Positions 1 to 11,128 of a DNA stretch of 42,487 nt are shown piece by piece. The DNA lies in the NCBI GenBank assembly GCA_005787685.1, contig SYAC01000047.1, positions 1-42,487 of the forward strand. The letters run 5' to 3'. Numbering within the stretch: the stretch's first letter is position 1; the number at the start of each line of letters is the position of its first letter. Below the pieces are notes generated by a model that saw only the letters and a program-made list of their open reading frames with translations, did not search any database and was not told the DNA's origin. The DNA comes from Planctomycetia bacterium (lineage in GTDB: Bacteria > Planctomycetota > Phycisphaerae > Phycisphaerales > SM1A02). The position numbers and the translations under genes are program-made.

Positions 1-2114
<2,114 letters not shown>

Positions 2115-2243
2115 ATAGAACCTTTGGATTGTATGAATTGAATTTAGTGAATACGGCTGACGCGATGAATATGCAATCATATTGATTTTGTATTTTTTTC
2201 GCACGAACAAATCGAATGGCCTTGAAATGCCTAGCATTAGGAT
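2115..2243. promoter_or_regulatory. Divergent promoter region between ppdK and pabB
   Basis: This 129-base gap between two divergent genes is distinctly AT-rich, including a run of seven T at about 2190-2200 and TATGAT-like hexamers read on the minus strand. It must hold the start signals for both genes, but no hexamer pair with good spacing could be assigned. AAAGG at 2121-2125 (minus) is the ppdK ribosome-binding site. Confidence 0.35.
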
Positions 2244-3611
2244 ATGTCGAGCGCCCAACTGTTGGACTGGAATGAGCAACCCCTGCACGTGCTGCAGCGT
2301 TGGCCAAGCGATGTGCCGCTAGCGGCCTTGCTTTCTGGCGATAATTCCAGTTGGTCGCGCATCAGCGTGATTGGCGTTCCCAGGGAGTGGAAAGTTTTGC
2401 GCGCGCACCCAGGCCTGAACGCGAGCGATGTGTTGGCTTGGATTCGCTCGCTCGATAGAACCAGCGCCACATGCACTGGCCAGCAGCAGCCGCCGATAGG
2501 CGCGGGTTGGTTCACACAGTTTTCCTACGAATTGGGAGGGGTGCTGGAACCCAAAGCGCGCGCGAATCAAGCCAATTCATCGGCGCGCGCAGGTGAATGG
2601 ACGCGCTTGGACAACACATGGCCGTTGGCGCAAGCTGCCCGCTGCGATCGCGCGTTTGTGTTTGATCATGCAAAGCAACAATGGTGGTCCATTGGCGGCG
2701 CTGTGGATTCAGTCCCCTTGCTCAACCACGAATCAACTGAGAACTTTGAATGTGATCCACTGCAAGAAGAAATTTCCGACGCTCAATACGCCCAAGCGGT
2801 GAAGCGCACAATTGATCTGATTCACCAGGGAGATTTATTTCAAGCCAATATCGCGCGCCGTTGGCACAGCTCGCTGCGTGGTTGCCCACGCGCATTCGCG
2901 CACCTGGCGTTACGCAGCAGCGCCGCGCGCTATGGAGCGTGGCTTGAAACTTCATCTGGAATGTTGGCGAGCATGAGCCCAGAACTATTCCTTGAACTGG
3001 ACGCGCACGGGCTTGTGGTTTCTCGGCCCATTAAAGGCACGCGTGCCAGCGACACGAGCAGCGAGAAGAGCAGCGATGAATTGGCGCGCAGTGAAAAAGA
3101 CGCCGCGGAATTGCACATGATCGTGGACTTGATGCGCAATGATTTGTCGCGCGCATGCCGTCCCGCTAGCGTGAGCGTGCGCCAAGCGCGCGTTATGGAA
3201 ACCCACGGAACGGTAGTGCATGGCGTGGCCGAAATTCACGGGCAACTTCAAATCGGCTGCGATCGCGCCGCGTTGCTAGGCCACACTTTTGCGCCGGGAT
3301 CAATCACGGGCGCGCCCAAAATTCGCGCCATGCAAGTAATCGACGAACTTGAAACCTTTGAGCGCGGGCCCTACTGCGGCGCTATTGGATATTTGGCAGA
3401 CACGGGCGCCATGAAATTAAGCGTTGCCATTCGTACCGCTCTCTTACGCGAATCATCGCCCAACACATTCGCGCTGACCTACGCGGCGGGATGCGGAATT
3501 ACCAGTGATTCCAATCCCAATGAAGAGGTTGCGGAAAGCCACGCCAAAGTCCAAGTGCTGCAAGCAGCACTGCGCGCGGCGCATCAACGTGGCAAAATTT
3601 GCTTGGCTTGA
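2244..3611 (+). CDS. pabB: Aminodeoxychorismate synthase component I (PabB)
   Basis: A chorismate-binding enzyme of 455 residues. With a PabA-type amidotransferase it would convert chorismate to 4-amino-4-deoxychorismate for folate synthesis. The C-terminal two thirds carry the family blocks: [85 protein letters not shown] and [18 protein letters not shown]. The Lys at residue 264 (PIKGT) is the PabB signature, where anthranilate synthase TrpE has Ala (PIAGT), so PabB is preferred over TrpE. The ATG at 2244 is the only Met near a family-like N-terminus; AGGA sits too close to it to be a good ribosome-binding site. The stop overlaps the convergent PilZ gene by 28 bases. folC lies further along the window, so two folate genes are present but not in one operon. 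Confidence 0.88.
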   Translation: MSSAQLLDWNEQPLHVLQRWPSDVPLAALLSGDNSSWSRISVIGVPREWKVLRAHPGLNASDVLAWIRSLDRTSATCTGQQQPPIGAGWFTQFSYELGGVLEPKARANQANSSARAGEWTRLDNTWPLAQAARCDRAFVFDHAKQQWWSIGGAVDSVPLLNHESTENFECDPLQEEISDAQYAQAVKRTIDLIHQGDLFQANIARRWHSSLRGCPRAFAHLALRSSAARYGAWLETSSGMLASMSPELFLELDAHGLVVSRPIKGTRASDTSSEKSSDELARSEKDAAELHMIVDLMRNDLSRACRPASVSVRQARVMETHGTVVHGVAEIHGQLQIGCDRAALLGHTFAPGSITGAPKIRAMQVIDELETFERGPYCGAIGYLADTGAMKLSVAIRTALLRESSPNTFALTYAAGCGITSDSNPNEEVAESHAKVQVLQAALRAAHQRGKICLA

Positions 3612-4423
3612 GCGCGCTGCACATACATTGCAATTTGCGCAGCCACCGTCTTCTGGTGCTCTGGATTGAATGAAAAATCAAACGCCATTCCAGCGTAGGT
3701 ATTGTGCATGGAATCAATGTGCGTGTGCACAAGTTTGCCAGTGACCACAAGCGGCACTGGATTATCCTTGCCTAACGCGATGCGAAGCCAGAAAATGCGT
3801 TGACGCGAAAGCGGGCCGGCTTCATTGGAGGCAATTCGAATTCCAACACCACCGCCGCCAACATTCATGAGCGTGCCAGATATGGACGGGCCCATGTTTG
3901 GCAGAAGTGCCTCGCCGCCAGACGCGCTGACGGTTTCGCCGCGGGTATGTGATTCAAACGCCAACTCGTTGGCGCGCTCGGCAACGCCAACGCTGCGCGG
4001 TTCCAACAACGGCCACATGGTGGCCTGCGGCAGTTGCAAACCCTGCAAATCAAATCGATCATTGTGCCGGTGACACCGCTCGATGGATTCGGGCAGTGCC
4101 AGAAAGAGCGACAATGTGTGCGCGGTTGTGGCGGGTCCTGACAAAATGCTGGTGTGAAACGAGAATCTATTTTGACCAATCACAAAGGCGGCGACCAACT
4201 TCACGCCTTCTTTCAATTGCACCGTGCGGCCAAGCGCTTGCGGTGATTCCACCTCTACACTCGCCTCATGCAGCGCGATTAGTTGACTGCGCCAAATAAT
4301 ATCAACGCCATCTTCGCTGGCGCTTTCGGGACGCGCCACGGCCAACTCCAAAGCCCCGCGCCGTTCCAGCACTTGTTGCAGACTTTTGTGCCAATCCGTA
4401 TTGCGGCTTCGAGATGCGGGCAT
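3584..4423 (-). CDS. PilZ-domain protein, YcgR-like (probable c-di-GMP receptor)
   Basis: With the start at ATG 4423 the protein has about 280 residues; ATG 4447 is equally possible, and neither has a clear ribosome-binding site. The N-terminal half resembles the YcgR cap domain (an ALGRTVQLKEGVKLVAAF strand block). The C-terminal half starts with an RxxxR-type motif (RHNDR, residues 119-123) followed by NVGGGGVG (187-194), where PilZ proteins usually have D/N-x-S-x-x-G. The Ser is replaced by Gly here, so c-di-GMP affinity may be altered. No membrane segment or signal peptide is seen. YcgR-type proteins act as flagellar brakes or regulate exopolysaccharide; which applies here cannot be told, since no flagellar gene is nearby. 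The 3' end overlaps pabB tail to tail. The assignment rests on motif order only. Confidence 0.6.
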   Translation of the reverse strand: MPASRSRNTDWHKSLQQVLERRGALELAVARPESASEDGVDIIWRSQLIALHEASVEVESPQALGRTVQLKEGVKLVAAFVIGQNRFSFHTSILSGPATTAHTLSLFLALPESIERCHRHNDRFDLQGLQLPQATMWPLLEPRSVGVAERANELAFESHTRGETVSASGGEALLPNMGPSISGTLMNVGGGGVGIRIASNEAGPLSRQRIFWLRIALGKDNPVPLVVTGKLVHTHIDSMHNTYAGMAFDFSFNPEHQKTVAAQIAMYVQRAQAKQILPR

Positions 4424-4517
4424 AAGGAGAGTGTACCTAGCGCGCATTGCGATTGCTTGCGTATTCAAAGCGTGACTCAGGACTTTTGTAGGGGCATGAC
4501 CGTGGCTAAATGCTTGA

Positions 4518-5891
4518 TTACGAAATGCCACGCAGACGATCAACCGCTGGCAATAATTCGCTCCAGACTTCGGAACTTAAATCACCTTCAGGAAGTTCAA
4601 CGCGCCAGTCCGTGATGGTGGCAACAGGCACGCGCACACTTGAACCACCCTGTAAATCGGGACGGCTATGCGGTTGATCAAGGAGCACGGTGTCCAGCGA
4701 ATCGCCTTCAAACTTGCGCACAATGAACCACGCCTGTTCAACCCGTTCAGGATCCGTTCCATTTTCAAGCGGCGCTTGTACCTGAAAGGATTTTTGCACC
4801 AACGCTTGATGCGCGGCGTCACCACTACGGCGCAAGCTGGCAAAGGCCGTCGCAAACACATCAAAATGGCGGCGCGCGCGCGAGGCCGTGGCGTCAATAG
4901 CGTGTTCGGTGGCGAACAACGCGGCGTGACCTGTTTCCAAAGCGGCGATGACTTTCGCCGGCCAGGTCCACACTCTTTTAAATTCACCAACGGGTTCTGG
5001 GTGGCACACCACCGCGCGCACCCCAAGCAATGGAGAAAATCCCTCCTCGCTACGCGCCGCGGCACGGAATGAATTTGATCCAGGTGCGCCATCGTGCGCG
5101 GTCACGGCAACCTCTTGCCATGGCTGTAAACACACTTCAAGGCCCGGTCCCACCTCCACTTTCTCACCAACCTCCGGCATGTCGCCTTCAAGCAGAAGGC
5201 CGGCCATGGCGTCGATTAAAATTAATCCAGCTCGCACATGCTTGGCGGGAATTTCCATCAACTCAAGTTCGGGGCGACCGCAACGCCACAAACCCGTCGT
5301 GAATAAAAGAGTAGGACGATCTTCGTTGGCCTCTTCACCGGCAACGCCAACTCCACCCACGCGCCACAACCAACGCTCATGTGGTTTGGCCTCGGGCAAA
5401 AGAAATCCGGTCTCCAAAGTTTCGCGCGGCATGAATTGACCCGTGACTGCGTCCAAAATTCCGGCGACATCGCCCAACGCGCCGGCCAACAAACCCACTG
5501 ATCGAAAGTAGGCCTCATGCGGCTCATTTTGCGGCAAAACCACTTGCATGCGCACCACCCACTTGCAATCGCGAATCGCTTGCAGTCCCTCTTCATCTTG
5601 AATCGGAATCGCCGACTCCGCCCACACCACCACTGGCGCATCTAGGCCGTCCAGCGTGAAGGCCATGACCCACAACACGCTGTCTTCTTCGTTTTCGGGA
5701 GATTGCGCGTCAATATCGCGCCCCAACCACGCCGCAAAGGCACTGCCAATTTCCTCGCGTGTAGGAGCCTCTTGATGCGGCCAAAACACAACCCAACTTG
5801 ATGGAAACGCATCTTCAAGCGTCCATGGCGACCCATTTGGGGTGTCGTTGTGGGACTCATTGGGCTCTACATCGTCGGGGTCTACATCCAT
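4518..5891 (-). CDS. Conserved hypothetical protein, possible DUF2314-type C-terminus
   Basis: A soluble acidic protein of 457 residues whose function is not recognised. The first 25 residues are Asp/Glu/Asn-rich (starting MDVDPDDVEPNESH) and probably disordered. The middle contains the block FRSVGLLAGALGDVAGILDA followed by FMPRETLETGFLLPEAKPHERW. The last 60 residues (AWFIVRKFEGDSLDTVLLDQ ... VPVATITDWRVELPEG) resemble the DUF2314 fold, in which a short beta domain ends with a conserved DW. Proteins with an N-terminal DUF4026 and C-terminal DUF2314 have this general layout, but that is recollection from pattern only. There is no signal peptide. AGAG lies upstream of ATG 5891. It is followed after about 95 bases by the PilZ gene on the same strand, so the two could be cotranscribed. 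Confidence 0.7.
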   Translation of the reverse strand: MDVDPDDVEPNESHNDTPNGSPWTLEDAFPSSWVVFWPHQEAPTREEIGSAFAAWLGRDIDAQSPENEEDSVLWVMAFTLDGLDAPVVVWAESAIPIQDEEGLQAIRDCKWVVRMQVVLPQNEPHEAYFRSVGLLAGALGDVAGILDAVTGQFMPRETLETGFLLPEAKPHERWLWRVGGVGVAGEEANEDRPTLLFTTGLWRCGRPELELMEIPAKHVRAGLILIDAMAGLLLEGDMPEVGEKVEVGPGLEVCLQPWQEVAVTAHDGAPGSNSFRAAARSEEGFSPLLGVRAVVCHPEPVGEFKRVWTWPAKVIAALETGHAALFATEHAIDATASRARRHFDVFATAFASLRRSGDAAHQALVQKSFQVQAPLENGTDPERVEQAWFIVRKFEGDSLDTVLLDQPHSRPDLQGGSSVRVPVATITDWRVELPEGDLSSEVWSELLPAVDRLRGIS

Positions 5892-6012
5892 TTAATATCT
5901 CTTGGAATGGGCATCGCATCTTATGGGATCTTGCGGCAAAGTTGTTGGCTCCAAATGTGATCAATTTCAATTTGGTTCTTGCATTATGCGCAAGTGGTGC
6001 TAGAGATTAAAC

Positions 6013-6129
6013 ATGTCATTTGATTCCGTCCGATCCCTGCTGACGCGACTTGTACGAATAGTGCTGGGCTCTAAGCCAAAGCCAATTCCAGTGCGCGTAA
6101 GAATGGGACCGAGACGGAGCATTCGTTAA
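6013..6129 (+). CDS. Candidate small basic peptide, 38 residues
   Basis: ATG at 6013, TAA at 6127-6129. The first 18 residues (starting MSFDSVRSLLTRLVRIVLG) would form an amphipathic helix with Leu/Ile/Val on one face and Arg on the other. A Pro-rich stretch (KPKPIPVRVR) and an Arg-rich end (GPRRSIR) follow. Ten of 38 residues are basic and one is acidic. AGAG lies about 7 bases before the ATG. A strong stem-loop followed by a T-rich stretch begins 27 bases after the stop, as expected for an independent transcription unit. The family is not recognised. A short ORF of this length can arise by chance; the support is its composition, its position between genes and the downstream stem-loop. Confidence 0.45.
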   Translation: MSFDSVRSLLTRLVRIVLGSKPKPIPVRVRMGPRRSIR

Positions 6130-6156
6130 CCCTTTCCTCGAATGAGCAAATGATTG

Positions 6157-6190
6157 GCAAGCCTCGACCTCGTGCGAGGCTTGCTGCGTT
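6157..6190 (+). terminator. Stem-loop, probable terminator of the tiny gene
   Basis: A perfect 10-bp stem (GCAAGCCTCG at 6157-6166 with CGAGGCTTGC at 6175-6184) closes an 8-base loop. On the plus strand it is followed by TGCGTTTTAG, a weak T tract. On the minus strand the following bases are not T-rich, so it fits termination of plus-strand transcription better. It could also stabilise the 3' end of the minus-strand gene that stops at 6206. Confidence 0.55.
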
Positions 6191-6205
6191 TTAGAACGAT
6201 CGAAT

Positions 6206-8095
6206 TCAGGGGGCTCCAGGCATTGACGCATCGGTTTCAGCGCCGTCGTCCCCGTCGTCCCCGTCGTCCTCGTCGTCCTTGCCTGCGTCATCTTTAGTTG
6301 CCGCGCCATTGCTGGTGGCGGCTTTCTTGCGCTTCTCCATGCGCACTCGCATGGATTCCTTTTCATATTGCTCCATCAAAGTACCCATGCCTTTCATGTC
6401 GGCTGAAATGGAAATCCGCTGGGTACCTCCCTGCACGCCTTGACCAATGGACAACATCGCGGCTGGACCGCTGGGCAATGCAAAGCCATCCATCTCGGTG
6501 GATGCCATCCAACTTGCGATCACGCGCATATCAAAGGTTGCAAACCAATCGATATCACCCCACGCTTTGGCGTTGATTTCGCCGCGAATATCTTTTGCAC
6601 TGGCAACGGGAACCTTAAAGTCGTTTGTAACTGGCAAGGGCGCAACCATGGTGACATTGTTGCCCTTGAAATTCATAATGGTCGTCGTAGGCTTTACTGA
6701 TTCAGCAATGACATTCAATTGTTCCCGGGGCATGTCCGAATTGAATGCCATTGCCATGCGATTGAAGCGCTTGACATCGGGCGTCATTGTCCAGCTCATT
6801 GAATCCGCCCCGATGACCAATTGAATATCGCTGTACAAGCCAACTTTGAGCATGTGTTGAACCGTGGACTTACAAGCCGCTTGAAAGGCGGCCATATCAG
6901 TCACTCGAAACCCAATCATGTATCCTGGCTTGCCGTTGATGTCACCAAATCCACCTGCAATGCCCGCATTCATCAAATTCAATATGTCCCGAGTGGATTT
7001 CTCGGCCTCTTTCCACGCCTGCCTTTGCTCTGGCGTACTTCCCAGCATGATGGCAGCGTCGTCAATGGTGAATTGCTTGTGCAACAAATTTCCCATGGTG
7101 TTCTTGGAAACGCCGGCGTACATGAGCATGCTCGCTGGAAGCAACGCAAGATCGGCGGCGCACTCCTCTGCGTTTATGCCCGCTGGCCACGGCGCGTCGC
7201 GTGTCCAATCGGTCCACACATTCAATTGATCGCCGACCGTTGTCAATGAAAATGAAGCGCTCTTGAGTTCGCTCAGTATGTCGACCAGATGCATGGCTTG
7301 ATCGCTCAGGGCGGCGCTCATTTGCTCCTTGACTTGCGCGGCATCCTTCTGCTCCTGGGTGGCGTCTTTATCAAGTTGCGAGGCTTGTGACATAGTCATT
7401 CCAATAAAGCTGGCGCCCATTCGCAAAGTATCCGCTTGCTCACGCATGATTGTTTCAAGATCAAGCCGCCCGCTCACCACGCCCGCTGGAAGTTGCTTCA
7501 GCAGCGCGCATGTGGCTGCGCCTGCGGCTGGCATTTCATAAGGAGCTTTCTGCGCGCCCACCACAACCATGTCGTTGGCAAGCAGCGATATGCTGGTTCG
7601 CTTTGTTCTTGATTTCACATTGTCTTTGGTGGCGCCCGGAATTTTCATGGCCATGAATGAGCGGATGTCGGGACCACCCATCATGTCTTGATTGGGATCG
7701 TTCTCGTCAGCAACGGGCATGATCATCCAAAAGAGTAATGGTTGATCCATTGGGATTTCCAAATCTGTTTTTAACTCAGCCTTGAGCAAAGACATGATGG
7801 CCTTGGATGAAGGAACCATGCCGCGTATGGGTCCACCTAGAGCCGCGATTTGCTTGGCCGTCGCCTCGGCCGCGGCGGCGTTTGGAATATAAATCACGGC
7901 GGCGGCGTCGGTGGAAACAAGCGCGGCCAAGGCCGCGGGCACATCGACCGTTGAGCCAATGTTGGCTTGCTTGGTTGCGGCAATGGGAGCAGCATTTTTG
8001 GCAATTGGTTCCGCGCTCGGTGTTTTATTTTTCACAGGCACGGTTGCTGGTGCTTGTAAAACAAGAAGACCGCACAAAAGTGTTGCAATGATCAT
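6206..8095 (-). CDS. Exported hypothetical protein with acidic C-terminal tail
   Basis: A protein of 629 residues with no recognised family. Residues 1-17 (MIIATLLCGLLVLQAPA) look like a signal peptide with Ala at -1, so it is probably periplasmic or surface exposed. A Pro/Ala-rich linker follows, then a long globular part rich in Met and Ala, resembling the large DUF3352-like exported proteins of planctomycetes in style only. The last 40 residues are charged: a basic stretch (VRMEKRKK), then a nearly pure Asp/Glu/Gly tail (DDEDDGDDGDDG), encoded by short tandem GTCGTCCCC-type units at about 6240-6290. GGAG at 8104-8107, 8 bases before the ATG at 8095, supports the start. The gene follows leuS on the same strand after 101 bases. 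Confidence 0.8.
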   Translation of the reverse strand: MIIATLLCGLLVLQAPATVPVKNKTPSAEPIAKNAAPIAATKQANIGSTVDVPAALAALVSTDAAAVIYIPNAAAAEATAKQIAALGGPIRGMVPSSKAIMSLLKAELKTDLEIPMDQPLLFWMIMPVADENDPNQDMMGGPDIRSFMAMKIPGATKDNVKSRTKRTSISLLANDMVVVGAQKAPYEMPAAGAATCALLKQLPAGVVSGRLDLETIMREQADTLRMGASFIGMTMSQASQLDKDATQEQKDAAQVKEQMSAALSDQAMHLVDILSELKSASFSLTTVGDQLNVWTDWTRDAPWPAGINAEECAADLALLPASMLMYAGVSKNTMGNLLHKQFTIDDAAIMLGSTPEQRQAWKEAEKSTRDILNLMNAGIAGGFGDINGKPGYMIGFRVTDMAAFQAACKSTVQHMLKVGLYSDIQLVIGADSMSWTMTPDVKRFNRMAMAFNSDMPREQLNVIAESVKPTTTIMNFKGNNVTMVAPLPVTNDFKVPVASAKDIRGEINAKAWGDIDWFATFDMRVIASWMASTEMDGFALPSGPAAMLSIGQGVQGGTQRISISADMKGMGTLMEQYEKESMRVRMEKRKKAATSNGAATKDDAGKDDEDDGDDGDDGAETDASMPGAP

Positions 8096-8196
8096 TGAAG
8101 GTTCTCCGTAAAGGACGAGATTGCGGCTACCACGACTACGAATTAAAAATTGTATCCGCTTTCATATTCCCCATGCACAGCAAGAAGATTTGCGAA

Positions 8197-11106
8197 TTAC
8201 GCCACAATATTCACAAGCCGCCCCGGAACCACGATCACTTTTTTGGGTTTTTTCCCCGAAAGCATTTCTATGACCGCGGGATCGGCTAGCGCCATTCTTT
8301 CCACGGCGGCTGCGTCCGCGGAGGACGGAACAAGCAATCGCATTTTCACTTTGCCGCACAGTTGAACGGCCAGTTCAACTTCGTCATCAACCAACAATGC
8401 GGCGTTCACGGTTGGCCAACTTGCGGTGGCAAGCGCGTCGGCGCATCCTAGCTTGTGCCAAATTTCTTCGGCAAAATGCGGCGCAAATGGCGCCAATAAT
8501 TTCACAAAGCGGATCAATTGATCGCGCGTCAAGCCGCCGTCGGCTGCGCTGGTCAGCGTGGTGCTTCGCGTGGCGGCGTTGACTACTTCGATCAGCGTGG
8601 CGATGGCGGTGTTGAACGCCAGTCGATCAATGTCTTCACCGACTTTTTTAGTCGCGCGGTGCAGAAGTTTTTCAATTGCCTCGTTGGGCCTGGTCGCGAG
8701 CAGCAATTCTCCAGTGCGCTCATCCACCGCCAGGCGCCAAGCGCGCTGTAAAAAACGAAAACTGCCAGCAATATCGCGGGTATTCCATGGCTTGGACGCT
8801 TCGAGCGGACCCATGGACATTTCATACAAGCGAAATGTGTCGGCTCCAAAGTTGGCAATCACATCGTCGGGGTTGACAACATTTTTCAAGCTCTTGCTCA
8901 TCTTTGCAATGACTTGTTTCACGGATTGTCCAGTGGATTTTTCCTTGAAGACTCCATCGCTGATTTCTTCAACCGAGTCGGCGGGCGCAAGCGAACTATC
9001 GGGCCGTTGGTAGGCAAAACTAGTGATCATGCCTTGGTGAAAAAGTTTGGCGAATGGCTCCGGCGTGGTGACGTGCCCCAAATCAAACAGCACCTTGTGC
9101 CAGAAGCGCGCGTACAACAAATGTAATACGGCGTGCTCGGACCCGCCCACATACAGGTCCACTCCGTGCTCGCCCATCCAATATTTTTCCGCGGCCACGC
9201 TGACAAAGCGCGTGGTGTTTTTGGGATCGCAAAAACGCAAGTAATACCAGCATGAACCAGCCCAATTTGGCATGGTGTTGGCCTCGCGCCGCACGGGCGT
9301 GTTCGCCGGCAAATCGGCGGAGCTGACACCCGCTTGCCCCGCGGTTGTGTTGATCCAATCAACGGCCTTGCCAAGCAATGGCCGCGGCGTGTCGCTTTCA
9401 GTGGGCTTGAAATCCTCAAGCTCCGGCAAGCGGACTGGCAGCGCACTTTCTGAAATGGCGTAGGGCAATCCATCGGGGGCAAACACCACGGGAAAAGGCT
9501 CGCCCCAATATCTTTGGCGACTGAATAACCAATCGCGCAGGCGAAAATTCACGCGCTTATTTCCAATACCGCGCCGCTGCAGCCACTCGATTATTTTTTC
9601 CTTGGCCACCGCGGTGGTCAACCCATCAAAGGAAACTTCCGCGTTACTGCTGGCGCAAACAATTCCTTCGCCGCCGTAAACGGATTCAGTTTGAATGGCG
9701 CCACCAGTCAATGTGGACGCGCTATTTTGTTCGCCAAGGACCGTGCCATGTCGCGCGGTATCGCGCGCCGGCAACACCACAACACGAATTGGAAGATTGA
9801 ATGCCGTGGCAAATTCGTAATCGCGTTGGTCATGGGCGGGCACCGCCATGATGGCGCCCGTGCCGTAATTCAACAGCACATAGTCGGCGGTCCAAATTGC
9901 AATGTTGGCGCCCGTGGCTGGATTGGTCGCAAAAAGACCCGTACATACACCAGTTTTTACTTTTGAATCGGATTGTCGCTCCATATCGGAGCGGCGGCGC
10001 GCGGCGGCCACATACTCAGTTATTTCTTTGCGCGCGTCGGGTTTGGCGCGCTCTATGGCCACCTTCACCAACGGATGCTCCGGCGCGATCACCATGTAGG
10101 TTGCGCCAAATAATGTGTCGGGTCGGGTGGTGAACACGCTGAGTTGTTCTATGACATCTGGAGTGGCGTCGCCAACATGATTGGTTGCACCCGCAGAATC
10201 ATGCACCGTAAAATGAATTTCAGCACCTTGGCTACGGCCAATCCATTCGGATTGCTGCGTGCGCGTACTCTCGGGCCAATCCACCAACTTTAAATCATCC
10301 AACAACCGATTGGCGTACTTGGTGATGCGAAACATCCACTGCTTGAGCGGTTGGCGCACCACTGGAAATCCACCGCGCTCGCTCTTGCCATCAATGACTT
10401 CCTCGTTGGCAAGCACGGTGCCTAGTTTGGGACACCAATTCACAAGCTGCTCACCCAAATACGTCAAACGCATATTGTCTATGGCTGCGCGCCGCTCACT
10501 GGCGTTGCACTCGCTCCACAACTTTGTGATGTTGCCGGACAATTCAACGCGACGCGTGCCCGTCTCAAACTGCTGCGTCAATTGTGAAATAGGGCGCGCC
10601 TTGCCCGTGGACTCGTCAAACCACGCGTTCCAACATTGCAGCCAAATCCACTGCGTAAAGCGAACATACTCAGGATCAATGGTGGCAAACTCGCGGCTCC
10701 AGTCGTATGAAAAACCGAAGCGCTTCAACTGCTTACGAAATGTTTCAATAGCGCTACTGGTGGTGTGGCGCGGATGCACGCCAGTTTGCACCGCGTATTG
10801 TTCGGCGGGCAAACCAAACGCGTCCCAACCCATGGGATGCAGAACATTGAATCCCCGCATGCGCTTGGCGCGAGCGACAATGTCGGTGCCTATGTATCCA
10901 ACTGGATGCCCCACATGCAAGCCCGCGCCCGATGGATATGGAAACATGTCCATGACATAAAATTTGGGTTTGGATACATCAAAGCCTGCGTCGCCGGGAT
11001 TGCGTGTCAAGAACGAATCGTGCTCCTGCCACCATGTCTGCCATTTGCGCTCGATTACATCGGCAAAGGCGGCGTCATATCGAAATGGAGTTTCCAACTC
11101 GCTCAT
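8197..11106 (-). CDS. leuS: Leucyl-tRNA synthetase
   Basis: A class I aminoacyl-tRNA synthetase of 969 residues that charges tRNA-Leu. The HIGH-type motif is HVGH at residues 64-67 (in YPSGAGLHVGH) and the KMSKS loop is at 735-739. The editing domain carries TTRPDTLFGATYMVIAPEHP and GTGAIMAVPAHDQRDYEFA. It is about 100 residues longer than the E. coli enzyme. The extra length includes an insert after FTQWIWLQCWNAWF (starting STGKARPISQLTQQFE) before VNWCPKLGTVLANEEV. The Cys pairs of the E. coli zinc knuckle after this block are absent (VIDGKSERGGFPVV instead). The same insert and Cys-less version occurs in Bacteroidetes-type LeuRS. Start ATG 11106 has no obvious ribosome-binding site; it lies 22 bases after folC, so cotranscription is likely. 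No T-box leader fits in that gap. Confidence 0.97.
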   Translation of the reverse strand: MSELETPFRYDAAFADVIERKWQTWWQEHDSFLTRNPGDAGFDVSKPKFYVMDMFPYPSGAGLHVGHPVGYIGTDIVARAKRMRGFNVLHPMGWDAFGLPAEQYAVQTGVHPRHTTSSAIETFRKQLKRFGFSYDWSREFATIDPEYVRFTQWIWLQCWNAWFDESTGKARPISQLTQQFETGTRRVELSGNITKLWSECNASERRAAIDNMRLTYLGEQLVNWCPKLGTVLANEEVIDGKSERGGFPVVRQPLKQWMFRITKYANRLLDDLKLVDWPESTRTQQSEWIGRSQGAEIHFTVHDSAGATNHVGDATPDVIEQLSVFTTRPDTLFGATYMVIAPEHPLVKVAIERAKPDARKEITEYVAAARRRSDMERQSDSKVKTGVCTGLFATNPATGANIAIWTADYVLLNYGTGAIMAVPAHDQRDYEFATAFNLPIRVVVLPARDTARHGTVLGEQNSASTLTGGAIQTESVYGGEGIVCASSNAEVSFDGLTTAVAKEKIIEWLQRRGIGNKRVNFRLRDWLFSRQRYWGEPFPVVFAPDGLPYAISESALPVRLPELEDFKPTESDTPRPLLGKAVDWINTTAGQAGVSSADLPANTPVRREANTMPNWAGSCWYYLRFCDPKNTTRFVSVAAEKYWMGEHGVDLYVGGSEHAVLHLLYARFWHKVLFDLGHVTTPEPFAKLFHQGMITSFAYQRPDSSLAPADSVEEISDGVFKEKSTGQSVKQVIAKMSKSLKNVVNPDDVIANFGADTFRLYEMSMGPLEASKPWNTRDIAGSFRFLQRAWRLAVDERTGELLLATRPNEAIEKLLHRATKKVGEDIDRLAFNTAIATLIEVVNAATRSTTLTSAADGGLTRDQLIRFVKLLAPFAPHFAEEIWHKLGCADALATASWPTVNAALLVDDEVELAVQLCGKVKMRLLVPSSADAAAVERMALADPAVIEMLSGKKPKKVIVVPGRLVNIVA

Positions 11107-11128
11107 GAATAGAAAAGTCTACAACGGC

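Larger units (their letters stand above)
5892..6205. other. 314-base gap holding a tiny gene and a stem-loop
   Basis: Between the start of the 457-residue gene and the end of the 629-residue gene (both minus) lies 314 bases without a long ORF. It holds a plus-strand ORF of 38 codons (6013-6129) and a perfect 10-bp stem-loop (6157-6184), both listed separately. The first 120 bases (5892-6012) are AT-rich and would have to carry promoters for the minus-strand gene and for the tiny plus-strand gene. No clear -35/-10 pair was assigned. Confidence 0.5.

Noticed and set aside
11107-11128. T-box or leader control of leuS
   Set aside because: Only 22 bases separate folC and leuS, too short for a T-box or attenuator.
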